Source: Carettochelys insculpta (lineage: Eukaryota; Chordata; Testudines; Carettochelyidae). Taken from it: a DNA stretch of 64,000 nucleotides. Within the stretch, counting starts at the first letter, position 1, and the number at the start of each line of letters is the position of its first letter. The stretch lies in assembly GCF_033958435.1 (NCBI RefSeq), contig NC_134137.1, positions 174,233,501-174,297,500 on the forward strand, given 5' to 3'. A program made the translations under genes and the position numbers. Positions 45,623 to 57,547 of the stretch are shown here, piece after piece. The notes under the pieces were generated by a model. The model was given only the letters and a program-made list of their open reading frames with translations, was not told the DNA's origin and searched no databases.

Positions 45623-45955
45623 GGCCGTGTCTACACGTGCCCCAAACTTCGAAATGGCCACGCAAATGGCCATTTCGAAGTTTACTAATGAAGCGCTGAA
45701 ATGCATATTCAGCGCTTCATTAGCATGCGGGCGGCAGCTAATGGGAATAAGGGGACTTCGAAGTAGGCAGGGTCCTTTCGAAAAGGAGCCCTGTCTGGAT
45801 GAGCCGCGCGGCGGCAAGGCGCATCAATTTCGAAGCGCCGCTGCTGCCCGCGTGTTAATGAAGCGCTGAATATGCATTTCAGCTCTTCATTAGTAAACTT
45901 CGAAATGGCCATTTGCATGGCCATTTTGAAGTTTGGGGCACGTGTAGACATAGCC
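45623..45955. mobile_element. long-TIR palindromic MITE with four hairpins (copy 1)
   Basis: The ends GGCCGTGTCTACACGTGCCC and GGGCACGTGTAGACATAGCC begin inverted repeats of about 110 bp. Each arm itself contains two hairpins. In the left arm these are 45644-45659 with 45668-45683 (16-bp stem, AAACTTCGAAATGGCC) and 45685-45700 with 45708-45723 (16-bp stem, CTAATGAAGCGCTGAA). The GC-rich core has TTCGAA sites and no coding capacity. It is in the opposite orientation to the copy at 58440-58767. Target duplication not clear. Confidence 0.8.
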
Positions 45956-46311
45956 CCAGAGTGGAAGTGTGGAACATGCAGCAAAATGATTTAGAACACT
46001 ATTGAAAAGTTCTATATCTCTCCCACTGAAGTTAATTCATGCCCATTCCTGCAGTTCTTACCCATGTGCATTACTTACTAAAGCCAACAAGAGGTATACA
46101 TGTGGAAGGGAATCAGGAGCAGGTCTCATGGGTCTAAACTCTACTCCTACGAATGAATTTCTGCCCTGATGTACCCATATATTGTCAATATTCTAGTTTG
46201 AGAGAGGAATTTTCTTATTGCTACAAGGTAATTTCCTTGCATATATATGGATAGTACATATTACATTTTGCTACATCATTTTATATCATTATACTTTCTA
46301 TAGTGTGCTAC
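45956..46311. other. unique AT-rich non-coding DNA
   Basis: No feature recognised beyond a possible palindromic-repeat fragment at 46020-46080. Confidence 0.4.
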
Positions 46312-46648
46312 TACAGGCTGAACCTCTCTAGTCCCTCTCTCTCTCTCTCTCATCCAGCAACATCTGTAATCTGTCAAGATTTTAGTTAGCTGGACAGCCA
46401 CTTATCAAGGGTGTGGCCAAGTTTCCCATGGTCCAATAAAGTTTGTTTCCAGCCACCAGTCCTGGCTCTCAGGGTGCTGTGCTGTTATTTAGCTGTAATT
46501 TACCTCTAAATGTCTTCTAAGAGCCCAGTAAGCAGTGGAAGTGTTGATGCTGCTGTTAGACAATATTGACCTCCCATGGTTCTGCAGATTGTCTGTTTTG
46601 GTACCAGGCAGGGCCCAAGGATGCCAGACTAGAGAGGTTCAACTTGGA
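46312..46648. mobile_element. TA-flanked MITE, pogo/Tigger-like (copy C)
   Basis: Inverse-orientation partner of copy A (13131-13445): TACAGGCTGAACCTCTCTAG at the left, CTAGAGAGGTTCAACTTGGA at the right. 'tttagctgtaatttacctct', 'aaatgtcttctaagagccca' and 'gtaagcagtggaagtgttga' match the complement of copy A. A (CT)n tract (46333-46353) has expanded next to the left terminus. Confidence 0.7.
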
Positions 46649-47603
46649 TCACCAATACTAGTATTAGTATCATGAAATAAAATACATTAAAGCACAAAAA
46701 TCAGGGTAGCAAAATGTCCTGTCTGAGCCTGAACACTGACATCGAAATTCCACAGCTTGCAGCCCAAGCGTGGTGAACCTGAGACAGCTGCCACAGGCCT
46801 GGGTAGACATTTAATAGCACTAGAGATGAACTCAATGTGGATTTCACCCATAAGAGGAAAAAGAGTGGTAAAGTACCCAGGGGATCTGTACTCTTGTGAA
46901 TCAACAGTTTCACCAGCTCTCAAAATAATTTCCAGACATTTGAGTTTTTTTCTGGGCCAGTCACTCTGATCAATTGGATAGTAAGAGCAGAACAGTGATT
47001 CCCATTATCTCCCAAACCATCTCCTGCGCTTCCTGAAATGGTAAATCCCTGAAAAGCATTTCTACATCTACAGAATTAAACCTTTGCTTTCTGTTGGAAA
47101 GTTGCGGGGAGTATGTTTCATCATACGTTTAGCTCTCATGAACACTGTAGTGCGTAACAGAATGTTAACACTCTGGTATGAATTTTTTGTAATGATATTC
47201 CAGCTTTCTGAGAGTGAAGTCTCTGCTCTTCAGCCTTTGCTAGAAGCCTTCATAGAGAATATAGCTTTAGCTTTTAAGGTTGCAGCTTTGTGCCCTGCTG
47301 CTGACATGTGTCTCTTGGTGTTGTGTATTGGGTTGTTATGGGGATAGATCTGATGGTTGTTTTCGTAGTAAGTGGGTTAGATTTAGAGGGTTAGCCCAGC
47401 TGGTTTTGGTTGGTTCTAGCTTGTAGTGTGAGATGGAATAAATGGGCAAGCAGATCTCTGTGTTCAAGCAATTTCTTCCTAAACTTGGTGACTCCAAACA
47501 ATACACCAGTTGGCCTTACGCTTGTGTGACTAAGATGGCTGCTGAGCTGATGTAGCTATCATGTGTACCATAGAAATGCATTAGGTTCTGGAAGGCTTTA
47601 TGC
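46649..47603. other. unique non-coding DNA
   Basis: No feature recognised. A short stretch at 47212-47236 ('gagtgaagtctctgctctt') resembles part of the 247-bp duplicated unit at 11994-12389, possibly a third, very decayed copy. Confidence 0.4.
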
Positions 47604-48140
47604 CAGTGGAACCTAAACTTCTGAGGGTCTTACATGATTTTCACCCCATCCCCCAGACTGGGGTAAAGAGTGGGGTGACTTGGGGGAAGGGTGATGCAGA
47701 CGGGTTAGGGGGATAAAGGCTGGGGCCACCCCTGGGGCCAAAGCCAGTCCTGCCACTAGTGTCCAAGGCTGGTGCTGGGAGCGGGCTGCAGCCAAGCTTG
47801 CAGCTGGGTGCTGTTCCACTCCCAGCCTTGACTCCAGGCTGGGAATGTGACTATGGTCAGCAGCCAAAGCTGGGGGCAGGTTTGGGGCCAGGATCAGACC
47901 TGCAGTGGAGGCTGGCAGCCAAGAACTTAGCTGGGTGCAGATCAAAGTGCTCCCAGGCTGGGGACCAGGCCAGTGCAGAGCTGGGGCTGGGAGCAGGGCC
48001 AAAGCCAAACAGGGGCCAGGGTTTGACTAGATGGTGCTGATTGCTTCCCCACCATGGGGTGTGACCTGGGCCCATTGCACCTCCCTGAACATTTCTCCAT
48101 GCCATCATGAGGGTCATGCCCCATAGTTTGGGGACCTGTG
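47604..48140. mobile_element. hAT-type non-autonomous element
   Basis: The left end CAGTGGAACCTAAACTTCTG and the right end AGTTTGGGGACCTGTG are inverse versions of the hAT-type CAGTGGTTCCCAAACT. The GC-rich interior has repeated 'ccaggctggg' and 'ggggccag' blocks. Flanking octamers CTTTATGC and CTAATGGC are only partly alike. Confidence 0.55.
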
Positions 48141-51100
48141 CTAATGGCATTGTGCAATCAGTTCTTTGGCACTGGGAGACTAAATGTACTGATGCTGTTT
48201 AGTTTTGGTTACTAATCACAGCAAATGTCTCCAATTGCTGGTGGCATTGCAGATGCTTTGGAGTTGAAGAACCAAGGGCTGGGTTTTAGAGCTGAGCTGA
48301 CTTGAAGCTTTTTTGTAGGTTGCCTTTTTTGGAGGTGAGGGGACAGGGGAACAAAAACGGCTTTCAACCACAATAAACATTTATGGAAGATTTTAATTTG
48401 ATCTGTGAAAATCCTGAATCCCAGAACGTGTTAAAATGAAACAGGTGGGAGGTTAGGCTTTTAGAACCCTCTCTCCTTCTGCTCTCCCTTTTGGGATGTG
48501 GGGGATGGAAGGAAGAAAAGCTGGAAGAACTTGGGAGGGGGAATCCCACATTTTCATTTCCTTTGGGGTAAAAAAGCTAACTTTTTTTTTTTCATTTTGT
48601 TTCATGAAACCGATTAATTCAAAGCAAAAGGAAAATTCTCAGAGAAAACATTTTCCATTTTTTTCAACCAGCTTCACTAGCTTTGTCCTGTCCTATCATG
48701 GAGCTCAGGCTGATCTCCTCTGATTCTGTCCTTGAACCACCATATGCTATTATTAAATCTATGCGGTCTTATTTGAATGGGACCTGGTATCCGTTTGTTC
48801 AATGTAAGCCCAACACGGAGTTTGAATTGGACAGGTACATCGCTTGGTAATTGTGGGGAATCCAAGCTTCTCCCATGTTAGCTGGGTGACTTTTGTGGGT
48901 TGCATCACTGTTCCTATGAACAGGATAGATCAGCTCTCCCGTTTCAGTCTGTTCTTATCTCTTGGGTGGATTTGTTACTCGGCACGTTTGGGAAATTATT
49001 TGCTTTTTCGCATAGACTCTCAGTGATGTGTAGTGTGTTGTGTTTTTCCCTGTCTCTCTCACAAGGAGACAGAGGTGACAGTTGCCTTGTGCCAGCTCTC
49101 ACATAATGGCTAGATTCTGAATGTGCTATGCTTACATTGTATTTAACAGCCGTGACAAGTTCCATATTTATTTGTGATTGGATAGCTTTTGTGGCCCTGC
49201 AGATGTCTCTGGCTCTTGGCTTACCCAGAGCAGGGTCTCTAAATTGTCTTTCTTCTGGTCTTCTGCCAGTTACACTAAACACAGTTTTCTGTATAAGCAG
49301 ATCACAGTTAGTGTTCATAGGCTCAGAGTTGTGGTGTCCGTCTTGTACCATTACATAATCTTTGTCTCTCATCTGCTCTCAAATTAGAATGAGACCCAAA
49401 GTGATTCTCTTCAGAAACAAGGTTCTGTTTAGGACTGCAATCACTTCTAAACATTAGGACTTTGTGCAGACTGGGTCTCTCATTTCCTTTCTCTGCTAAT
49501 GTGGCGTTATACACTGGAGAAGCATGACATAAAATGGTTGTTTTCATGCCTGTCTCTAAACCTCTGGAACAATTTTAACTCATGCTCCCATCTCTTCCAG
49601 CTCTATTATGATGTTGAATCTAGAAACAACATTGATAATGGAGTCTGGCAGTTCTCTACTGCTCTGCCTTAATTATGACATACGTCTCATCTTGCAAAAA
49701 CTTGGAGTGTCTCAGTGCTTTTTCTTACATAAATATTGCCATTGGGGCCAGATCTTAATCCCAATGAGATCAATGACCAAGCTCCCATTAACATCACCGG
49801 GGCAGGAATTTTGAGATGTTGGGACTAAATACATAGTTGTGAGGTAGAAAATATTTAGAAGAACTCCTGAGCATGTTGAATTTATTCAGTTTTTGTTTTG
49901 TTACTCCATAAATTTAAGTAATTTGCTATGGTAGCCACCTTCTCTCCCAACCAGACTGTCTAACAGTTGTCTTGGGTCATCACAAATATGACATAGGCCT
50001 GGTTTTTCTTTTTAACCATATCAGTTTAAATCTATTGACTCAAGAGGAGTAATTCCAGATTTGTTCAGGTGTGTGAAGGGAATCTGATTCTGTACATGCC
50101 CATTTATGTCCTGTGTATCTGTACCTCTGAGCAAAAGGAATGTTCCTGTGATTTTTATCAGACTGTGGCCAGTATGGTTCACTTTTCCAGTACTGATCTC
50201 TGTAAGCTCTAAATCCAGCCACAGAACAGCAGTGTGATAATTCTGTAATGAGTGTACATAATAATCCTTCAGTGATTGTGTCTTTGCAATAAACAAAAAT
50301 ACTGTAGTTTGTTGTTAATTGGGCTCTTTAGTACTCAGATCCCTAATGATAGGAATAAATGAATAACAAACTTTTTTGCAGAGCACATTTGCATTGTGCA
50401 GAAGAGCTGAAAATATAGTGTGGACTGTACTTAGAGCCACCATTACAATATAGACTTCTTTTATAGACAGTAAAGTAAGAAACAAATTGTTCAGTAATAC
50501 TGCTAGCGCTTAACTGTTCATTGGTGCTCTCTCAAGATTTCCACTCTCCTCTTACTAATCCACAAATTTTAGGTAAAATTAGTTGAGTTAAAATATGAAG
50601 TCTAGCACTTAAATTTTTCCACCATAAGTGGCGTCTGACTTCTGCTTATTCTAATTCAGAATGTGTGTCCAGCAGTTAATCCGATAGCTGAAGAGACATG
50701 TTTGTGTCACTAGAGGATGGTTACAGCATTTGAAAATGGATAGTGGGTAGTAAATCTGGCATGTTAAGAGTCCTCAGAGCTACTTTGTGTCAGTGACCAT
50801 AGGTCATACTGTGCCTGAATTAATACAGGGAAAGTCCTGTCTGCTTTTGGGATCTTTTCCAGAATAAGACCCACAGAAAATATTGTAAATTGGAAGAGAA
50901 GCATCCTCTCCAAATTTATTGCAAATTAAATCACCATCACTTGAGCTAAGGTAGCAGGTAGCAGCGGTAAGTCATTTTGTTTGTCTTTTTTCAGTGGGGA
51001 GGGGTGTATGGACTAGCCCCTTACAAAGGGATGAGACACAGATTTTGGCAGTGAGTTGCACGACTCTTTTCTAAAAGCCAGACAAATACTGGGAGTCTGA

Positions 51101-51189
51101 GTTCCTAGATTCTGTTCCTGTATCTGAAGGGATTATGATTTAGTGGAGACAGGCAGCATAGCCTAACACACAGATTTGGTGCACTCATT
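48141..51189. other. unique non-coding DNA
   Basis: No gene or repeat family recognised except a palindromic-repeat fragment at 49745-49812 ('ggggccagatcttaatccca', 'agctcccattaacatcaccg'). The minus strand has a 142-codon open frame at 48944-49372 without any family motif. Confidence 0.45.
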
Positions 51190-51595
51190 GGCTGGGTCTA
51201 CATGGAGGGGTGTTGCCGTCAGCTTCATGCTACTGAGCAGTCTCGCAATTGAAAATGGCTGCTCATTAGCCTAACCGCTCGAGAGTTTGCTGCTGGCAGA
51301 AGCTGCTACCTGCAGTAAACAGGCTGTGTGGACTTGTTTCTGCCGGCAAAATCCCCGTCTGTTGCCAGCCCCTGAACCTTTTCAGGCGTAAGTGGCTGGT
51401 GACAAAGGGGGTTTTTGTCAGTAGAGGCACGTCCACACGGCCTGTTTATGGCCAGTAGCAACTTCTGTCGGCAGCGAGTTCTTACATGGCTATGCTAATT
51501 ATCCACACAATTATGGTAATGAACAATCATTTTCAATTGCAAGACTGCTCATTAGCATGGAGCTTCCAGCCATACCGCTCTGTGTAGACCCAGCC
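51190..51595. mobile_element. MITE, GGCTGGGTCTACA-ended, ATT target duplication
   Basis: The left GGCTGGGTCTACATGGAG and right CTCTGTGTAGACCCAGCC begin inverted arms of about 75 bp that both include GAGCAGTCTCGCAATTGAAA-type sequence. Flanked by ATT at 51187-51189 and 51596-51598. No coding capacity; the core carries GC-rich 'ctgccggcaaaatccccgtc' and complementary 'acaaagggggtttttgtca' arms. Confidence 0.75.
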
Positions 51596-51779
51596 ATTCT
51601 GAAAGACAACATAGCTAAGCAGAAGAGACCTCAACTTGCCATTTTACAGATAGGATCTGTTTGCTAGTTCTGCTTGAAGAGATATGTGCAACAGCTAAAC
51701 TACCTCTGTCTATCTAAAGAGGCAGAGGAGGAAGAGGATGATACTAGCTTGCTTTCTAAGGCGGAAGTATGATCAGTGA

Positions 51780-52083
51780 TAAATATGATCAATAATAAAG
51801 GCTGCCAAATGCACAGACTCATTAAGTCTAGTTAGTGGAAAGACTGAATAAAACTCCTGTGTAGTTTGGTGGATTTACTGCCATTGTGCCCTTGTAGGTC
51901 TTTGGCTCCATTGATGATAACCAAAAGGCTGGTTGCGTGTGTGGTCAATGAGATGGACCAAATGATCCTGGGAAGTTCCCTAAAGACAACAGAGCAGATA
52001 AGGATTGAAGGCACCCAGCCGGGGTTTATTGTCAATCAAAGTACAACTAAGAGTTGTCAAGTATAGTATACACTATTGACACA
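51780..52083 (+). other. sequence interrupted by the RTE element (left part)
   Basis: Contains 'gactgaataaaactcctgtg' and other LTR-like composition, but only one copy is in view, so identity is unknown. Its continuation is 55246-55900 on the far side of the RTE insertion. Confidence 0.25.
52075..52083 (+). repeat. 9-bp target duplication, left
   Basis: ATTGACACA, identical to 55246-55254, directly flanking the RTE-type LINE. Confidence 0.6.
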
Positions 52084-55000
52084 TTAACTCCACCACGAAG
52101 CCTTTATGAGCTCCATGCCAGTCCCCAGCCTGGATGAAAGAGGAGGATTGGTCAGATGAGTGTCGATGCGCTGACCGTCAAAGAACAGTATGAATGAATG
52201 AAATCTGATGCCAATACAACTAAATGATAAAAGATGCTGGCTTGGATGTTGCCCAGATAAACAAGGTTTGCGATCCCAATCGAGCGATCGGGGTTGGGTC
52301 GGGGTTGGGTCGATAACTTGGGTACCAAAAGAAAATTACAACTAACACATATGCTATCCATTGGGACATGGAACGTCCAAACACTGTTGGCAACTGGAAA
52401 ATTAGAGCTGCTTCAGAAGGAGATGGAGAGATACCGGTGCGATATACTTGGACTGGCAGAGATGTGTTGGACGGGATCAGAAGAGAGATGTGGTTGCAAA
52501 GTCATTTGGCCAGGAAACAAAACAAAGAATGAATCAGGAGTTGGATTCCTTCTTAGTAAAACAGCTAGAAGAGCATTATTAGGATACAAACCGGTGAGTG
52601 CAAGAATTATGGTAGTGAAATTCAAAGCAAAACCGTTCAACGTCTGTCATTCAGGTGTATGCACCCACATCGGACAGTACAGAGGAAGAGATTGGGCTAT
52701 TCTATACAGACTTTACAAAGATGGTGGAGGAGACAAAGAAGAAAGATGTGTTGATCATCGGAGGAGATTGGAATGTGAAGATTGGAACAGATAACGAAGG
52801 TTGGGAGAGAGTCATGGGAAGGTTTGGATAGGGAGAAAGAAATGAACATGGTGAGAAATTACTAGAGTTTGTTACAGAGCATGAGACGGTGAACTGCAAC
52901 ACGAGATTCCAACAAAAGGACTGTAGGAAGTGGACATGACGATCAAATGACGGGAAGTCCAAGAACACGATAAATATGATTTTGATAAGAAGAAGATGGA
53001 TAACATCAGTACAGCAATGCTGAACTTTCCAAGCAGCAGATATAGACTCAGACCACAGTCTAGTGATAACAATCATCAAGATAAAACTCAAAAGAAAATG
53101 TAAGACACAGCTTAAGAAAAGAAGAGATGTGGCGAGGCTATGTGAGGAAGAAACGGGGAATGCATAGAGCAGCGCTCAAAGAGAAGATTAAGAATATCGC
53201 CACAGAGAAAGACCTAGATAAGAGAGTTGCAGGGATAGCCATTGCTATAGAAAAGGCAATTGAGCAGACTGTTCCAGAGGAAGAAAAGATCAATAAGAAG
53301 TGGATTACCCAGGAGACACTGAAGTTGGTTCAAGAGAAGAGAGCATTGAAGATCAGAAGAGATGTCTCTGAGATGGCAGAACAGCAATATAGGTGAAATG
53401 CAATGAGGTAAGGAAAGCAGCCAGAAAGGGTAAGGAGAAATGGTTAAAGGAGCAATGTGAAGATATAGAGAAGTATTACAACGAATGTAAGACCAGGGAG
53501 GTGTATAAGACAGTTAGGAATATTAATAGGAAATGGCAACCGAAACAGATGTCAATCAAAGATAAGAACGAAGAAGTGCTCATGAAGAGGGAGAAGATTG
53601 TGCAGCGATGGATGAGATATTGCACTGACCTGTACAAAGCACAGTTGGACCCGAGTGTCTCAGAGAGACTGATTGAAGAATTGAAAGAGATATCTCCACC
53701 CAGCACCAAGAGTGAGACTGATATTTCGAAGGAGGAAGTAGAAAAAGCAGCGAAACAACTAAAGAACAAGAGCCCTGGAAATGATAAGATCGTGGGAGAG
53801 GTGATAAAATACAGTGGAGAGAGCATGATTCAGGAAATACGCCAACTATGTAATATAGCATGGAAAGAAGGGAAGGCACCTAAGGAATGGACATGATCTG
53901 TGCTAGTGACAATACCTAAGAAAGGAAGTACACTGGAGTGCAAGAACTACAGAACAGTTGCCCTAACGAGTCATCTAGGTAAGGTGCTGATGATGATACT
54001 GACTGAGAGACTGATACTCACAGATAGAACACATAGGAGACGAGCAAGTGGGGTTCAGAAAAGACAGAAATACCATACAGCAGATATTGGCACTGTGACT
54101 GATAGTGGAAAAAGCTTGATGAAAGAACAAGAACATATACATTTGCTTCATTGATTTTCAAAAGGCATTTGACAGTATAGATCAGAAAGTGACTTGGGTG
54201 GTGGTGGAGTCATATGGAGTGGATAGCAGACTAATATGGTTGTTGAAAGATATCCATGACAATGCAGAGGCAGCGGTGAGAACATGCGGGGAGTTGGAAA
54301 GTTGGTTTAAAACAAGTAGAAGTACGAGACAAGGAGATCCAATATTGCCAAGTATCTTCATTGCACATCTGGAGAGAGCAATGTACAAGATCAAGGAAGA
54401 GGTAGAAGGGATATCTGTGCATGGGAAAAGAATTAACAACTTGAGGTTCACGGATGATATAGTTATCATTGAGGAAGATGAGGAGAAGCCAGCGAAAACA
54501 GTGCAAGTGTTAAACAAAGAAGGGAAGTGGTATGGACTGATTATGAACATCAATAAAACAGAACAATAGTATTTGGAGCTAAGGAAATAGGAAGGAAGAT
54601 CAGTGTTGAAGGTATTGAACTAGAAAATGTGGAGAAGTTCATATATCCGGGGAGCAACATAACGTATGATCTAGACTGTAAGAAGGAAATAGCAACTAGA
54701 ATAGCAAAAGCAAGAGCTAGTTTGAAGGCGATGGATAGGATCTGGAAAAGCAAAGCAATTAGCTTAAGAATGAACCTGAGCATCTTGAAAACGTGTATTC
54801 AGCAGCATGTTGTACGGATGTGAGACATGGGTGATAATGAAAGATTCAGAAAGAAGAATATTGGCGTTCAAAAGGAGTTGTTATAGAAAGATTCTGAGAA
54901 TAGGATGAATGCAGAAGGTCACCAACGAGGAATTATATACAAAGATACAGCTGAAAGAGAACCTACTGCAGAAGGTTATAAAACAGAAGCTACAACTGTT

Positions 55001-55245
55001 TGGGCATATGTGCAGAATGAACGATGAACGAAAAATCAAGACCCTGGTATTCGGCATAATGGATAGTTCGAATAGGAGAGGCAGACCCCACAGAGAATGG
55101 ATAGATGATGTAGTAGATTGGTGCGGAGCTAGTCTGCAGAAACTAAGTGACTCCGCATTGGACAGGTAAAGATGGAAGGCAATAGTGGGAGAGGCATCAG
55201 ACACCAATGGGCGCTGATCTATGGTTATTGATTATTATGATGATG
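52084..55245 (+). mobile_element. RTE-type LINE, nearly full length
   Basis: About 3.16 kb, the size of a complete RTE element: a short 5' UTR (to 52350), one ORF with AP endonuclease and reverse transcriptase, and a very short 3' end closing in an ATGATGATGA-type repeat. It is flanked by a perfect 9-bp direct repeat (ATTGACACA), the sign of target-primed integration. The 5' UTR contains a direct duplication of GGGTTGGGTCG (52291-52313). The copy has several frameshifts and stops, but they are few, so it is younger than the L2 and MIR relics around it. RTE versus a related clade cannot be fixed by eye. Confidence 0.75.
52351..55199 (+). pseudogene. RTE-type ORF: AP endonuclease plus reverse transcriptase (broken)
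   Basis: Endonuclease motifs in order: MLSIGTWNVQTLL (52351), DILGLAEMCW with the catalytic Glu, IIGGDWNVKIG (about 52750, frame changed), and DSDHSLV (53045, catalytic Asp-His). A long basic/helical linker follows. Reverse transcriptase motifs: LKNKSPGNDKI (53758), LVTIPKKG...CKNYRTVAL (53903), FIDFQKAFDS (54143), STRQGDPILPS (54318), and the catalytic box LRFTDDIVII (54444) where RFADD is usual but both Asp remain. The C-terminus has VEKFIYPGSNITYD, FGHMCRM and RRGRPHREWIDDVVDW (55075). Breaks seen: frame changes near 52655, 53120, 53395, 54050 and 54560, and in-frame stops near 52830, 52940, 53020, 53165 and 53894. The intact protein would nick target DNA and copy its own RNA. Confidence 0.75.
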
Positions 55246-55254
55246 ATTGACACA
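55246..55254 (+). repeat. 9-bp target duplication, right
   Basis: ATTGACACA, matching 52075-52083 exactly. Its first bases merge with the element's terminal ATGATG repeat, so the precise 3' boundary is uncertain by a few bases. Confidence 0.6.
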
Positions 55255-57547
55255 CTGTACAGATGTACCTACAGCAGTGGACTGACACAGTCAGTGGGAA
55301 TTCAACTGCCCCCCTAGGTCAGACAAAGATGGTCCCCAAAACCCCATGTTATATACGGGTACAAACAAAGCACATCTCACTGCTGACGTGTCAGGTTACC
55401 ACCCTCTAATGCTACTTAGATACCACCCAACACCCTGTACCTTGTGGTTTGATTAGATCATCATTTATCCATCATGCTGTCATTTAGACCCTTTTCTGAA
55501 CTTAGGTCTGTATCTGTGAGGAGTAGGTACCCAGGTCTTTTTCAATGAGCTGACGGTACCTTGTGATTTCAACTTGTACCAAATATTGTTCTGCACCAGG
55601 GCCAATTACCAGTTAGTGTTTTGTACTCTCAGCCCTGTCTGAGCCAAGTTCTGTTAGCAGAGGATTGCCTCTTGTTCACAGCTTAGCTTTGCTTTGAGCC
55701 AAGTTTTGTCTATTGTTGCTAGGCCTCAGGCCTCACATCAGGCCTGTGCTGTATGGGCTTAGGCCTTCCACCTTACTACATCCTGTTCTCCTGACTCCTA
55801 GCTCAGTTTATCTGTCCTTTTCCAAAGGGGCAGTTGTATTGGTGTTAACTTGTGTGCTGTCAGTTCTCTAGTTGTGTTCCTGAAAGATAGAAAGGACTGT
55901 GGGGCCTGGGTATATGCTCAGTGCAGTTAGCGCCTTGGGATTTTTTGAGCAAGGCTATGAACAGTTGTAAGCACGGGCAAACAGCAACTTTCAGATTCTT
56001 TTAACATGGCCAAATTTGTGACTGTTTTCAGAGGAACAGGAAGAGGCAATTCCATGTTGCTGGGTTTGTGCCACTACCAAATTTCACTTCCCTGGTCCAA
56101 AGCACTGAGTGGCTAGAGCTCTTCAAAGGAAAGAGGAAAAACTTTGTGAGAGTAACAAAACTACTCATTTTCTCCTAACCTTATTCTTTGGAAAAGCTGG
56201 TCCATTTTAGCTGATACTTGAAGGCCAGGTGCAAGGAGAGAGGAGGAGGTTACCAACATCAGGAAATAAGAATGGAAAATATCAGACCAAATGTTGAAAG
56301 TTTGGCAAAGTTCTAAGCAGCCAAAATACGGTTTTTGCATTACCATTGAAAGTGTTAGGAAACATTAACTATTGAGAGTTGTGCCTGTAATATCTCTGAA
56401 GTAATGTATCTGTGATGAAATCTTCAGCTTAGGCCAAAATTATTCAGTTCCTGTAGTGTAGAACGATACGTTTCTTAATTCTGCTTTGTATAAAGGACTG
56501 CAGTTTTGGTCCACGTACTAAATTTTGGTATGATTATGTACAGCTCTTTTTAAATAATACGCAAGTGCACAATAGTATCTTTGTAGTTCAAAGCATAGAA
56601 AGTGTTAATGTGGAATAAATATTGCAATGTTACATTCCCTGGGCCAAATAGTGTTAAGTTGCTGTCCAATGTTTCTGTGCCACCCATCCATAGGGAAGGG
56701 GTGGATACAGGGATAAATGAAGGTGAAATTTCAACTGACCAAATTCCCAAATTAATACCCCAATGGTACCATGCACAAAAATAGCATGGATGTTGACTGA
56801 TGGCCATCTTTTGACTGCAGTTTATGAAATGAACACCAGATGGGAGAGAAGCAATGTATATCCGTCATCAGCCCCCCAGCTCAGGGTAAAACACCTGAAA
56901 AAACAAGACACCCTGAACCTGAATCAAGCCTTTTATATAATGCCACTTGAAAAATGCCAGAATGGAATTTAAAATAAAATGAGCTTTACTGCTAACATTA
57001 TTTTGTATTATTTTTTCATATTATTCTCCGGGTCTATAGTCTCCAATTTCTCTTTTTCTTTCAATCTCTCCCAAGCCATCTGCACGTAAATATCAGTTTA
57101 CCTCTGTTCAGGTACCTCCCTCTCTATCTCCCTCATACTGTCAGTCCATATCTTTTTTGTCCCGTGATTTATTCTAAATCAATTTCTCTTTCTACACCCC
57201 CCTCTCCCACTAGTGGCTGTCCATGTGTCAGGCCAGCTATCTGTTTGTATTAAAATCTAAACACTGAATGTCAATAAAATAACATGGATTATTCCAGGGA
57301 TGAGGTCATTTTCATGACATTTGATTTCTCCCCTGATTTGTGGTCAAATAGAATAGCTGTAAAAAGGGTTCTGAATCTGAACTCTGATATAAGTTGGATG
57401 TGCAAGCAATTAGAATCTGCTGTGTTACACAGGGGCTGCCATAGTTAAGGCCTGTCTGTGTTTTCATTATCACAAGCCTGCATGAGAAACCCTGCTATTT
57501 CTTTCTCCACATTTCTAACAACTGACGATTCCTTTTTGTCTCTTCAG
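55255..57547. other. non-coding DNA, first 650 bp possibly LTR-like
   Basis: 55255-55900 continues the sequence interrupted by the RTE element and has a CT-rich, 'gagccaagttctgttagcag' type composition seen in LTRs, but no pair was found. The remainder is AT-rich unique DNA without recognisable features. Confidence 0.35.

Noticed and set aside
45623..45955. Perfect 3-bp target duplication for MITE copy 1
   Set aside because: Flanks read CTG and CCA; unlike copy 2 they do not match, so no duplication is claimed.
48944..49372. 142-codon minus-strand open frame
   Set aside because: No start context, domain, or repeat similarity recognised. Length alone in one 64-kb vertebrate window is not strong evidence.
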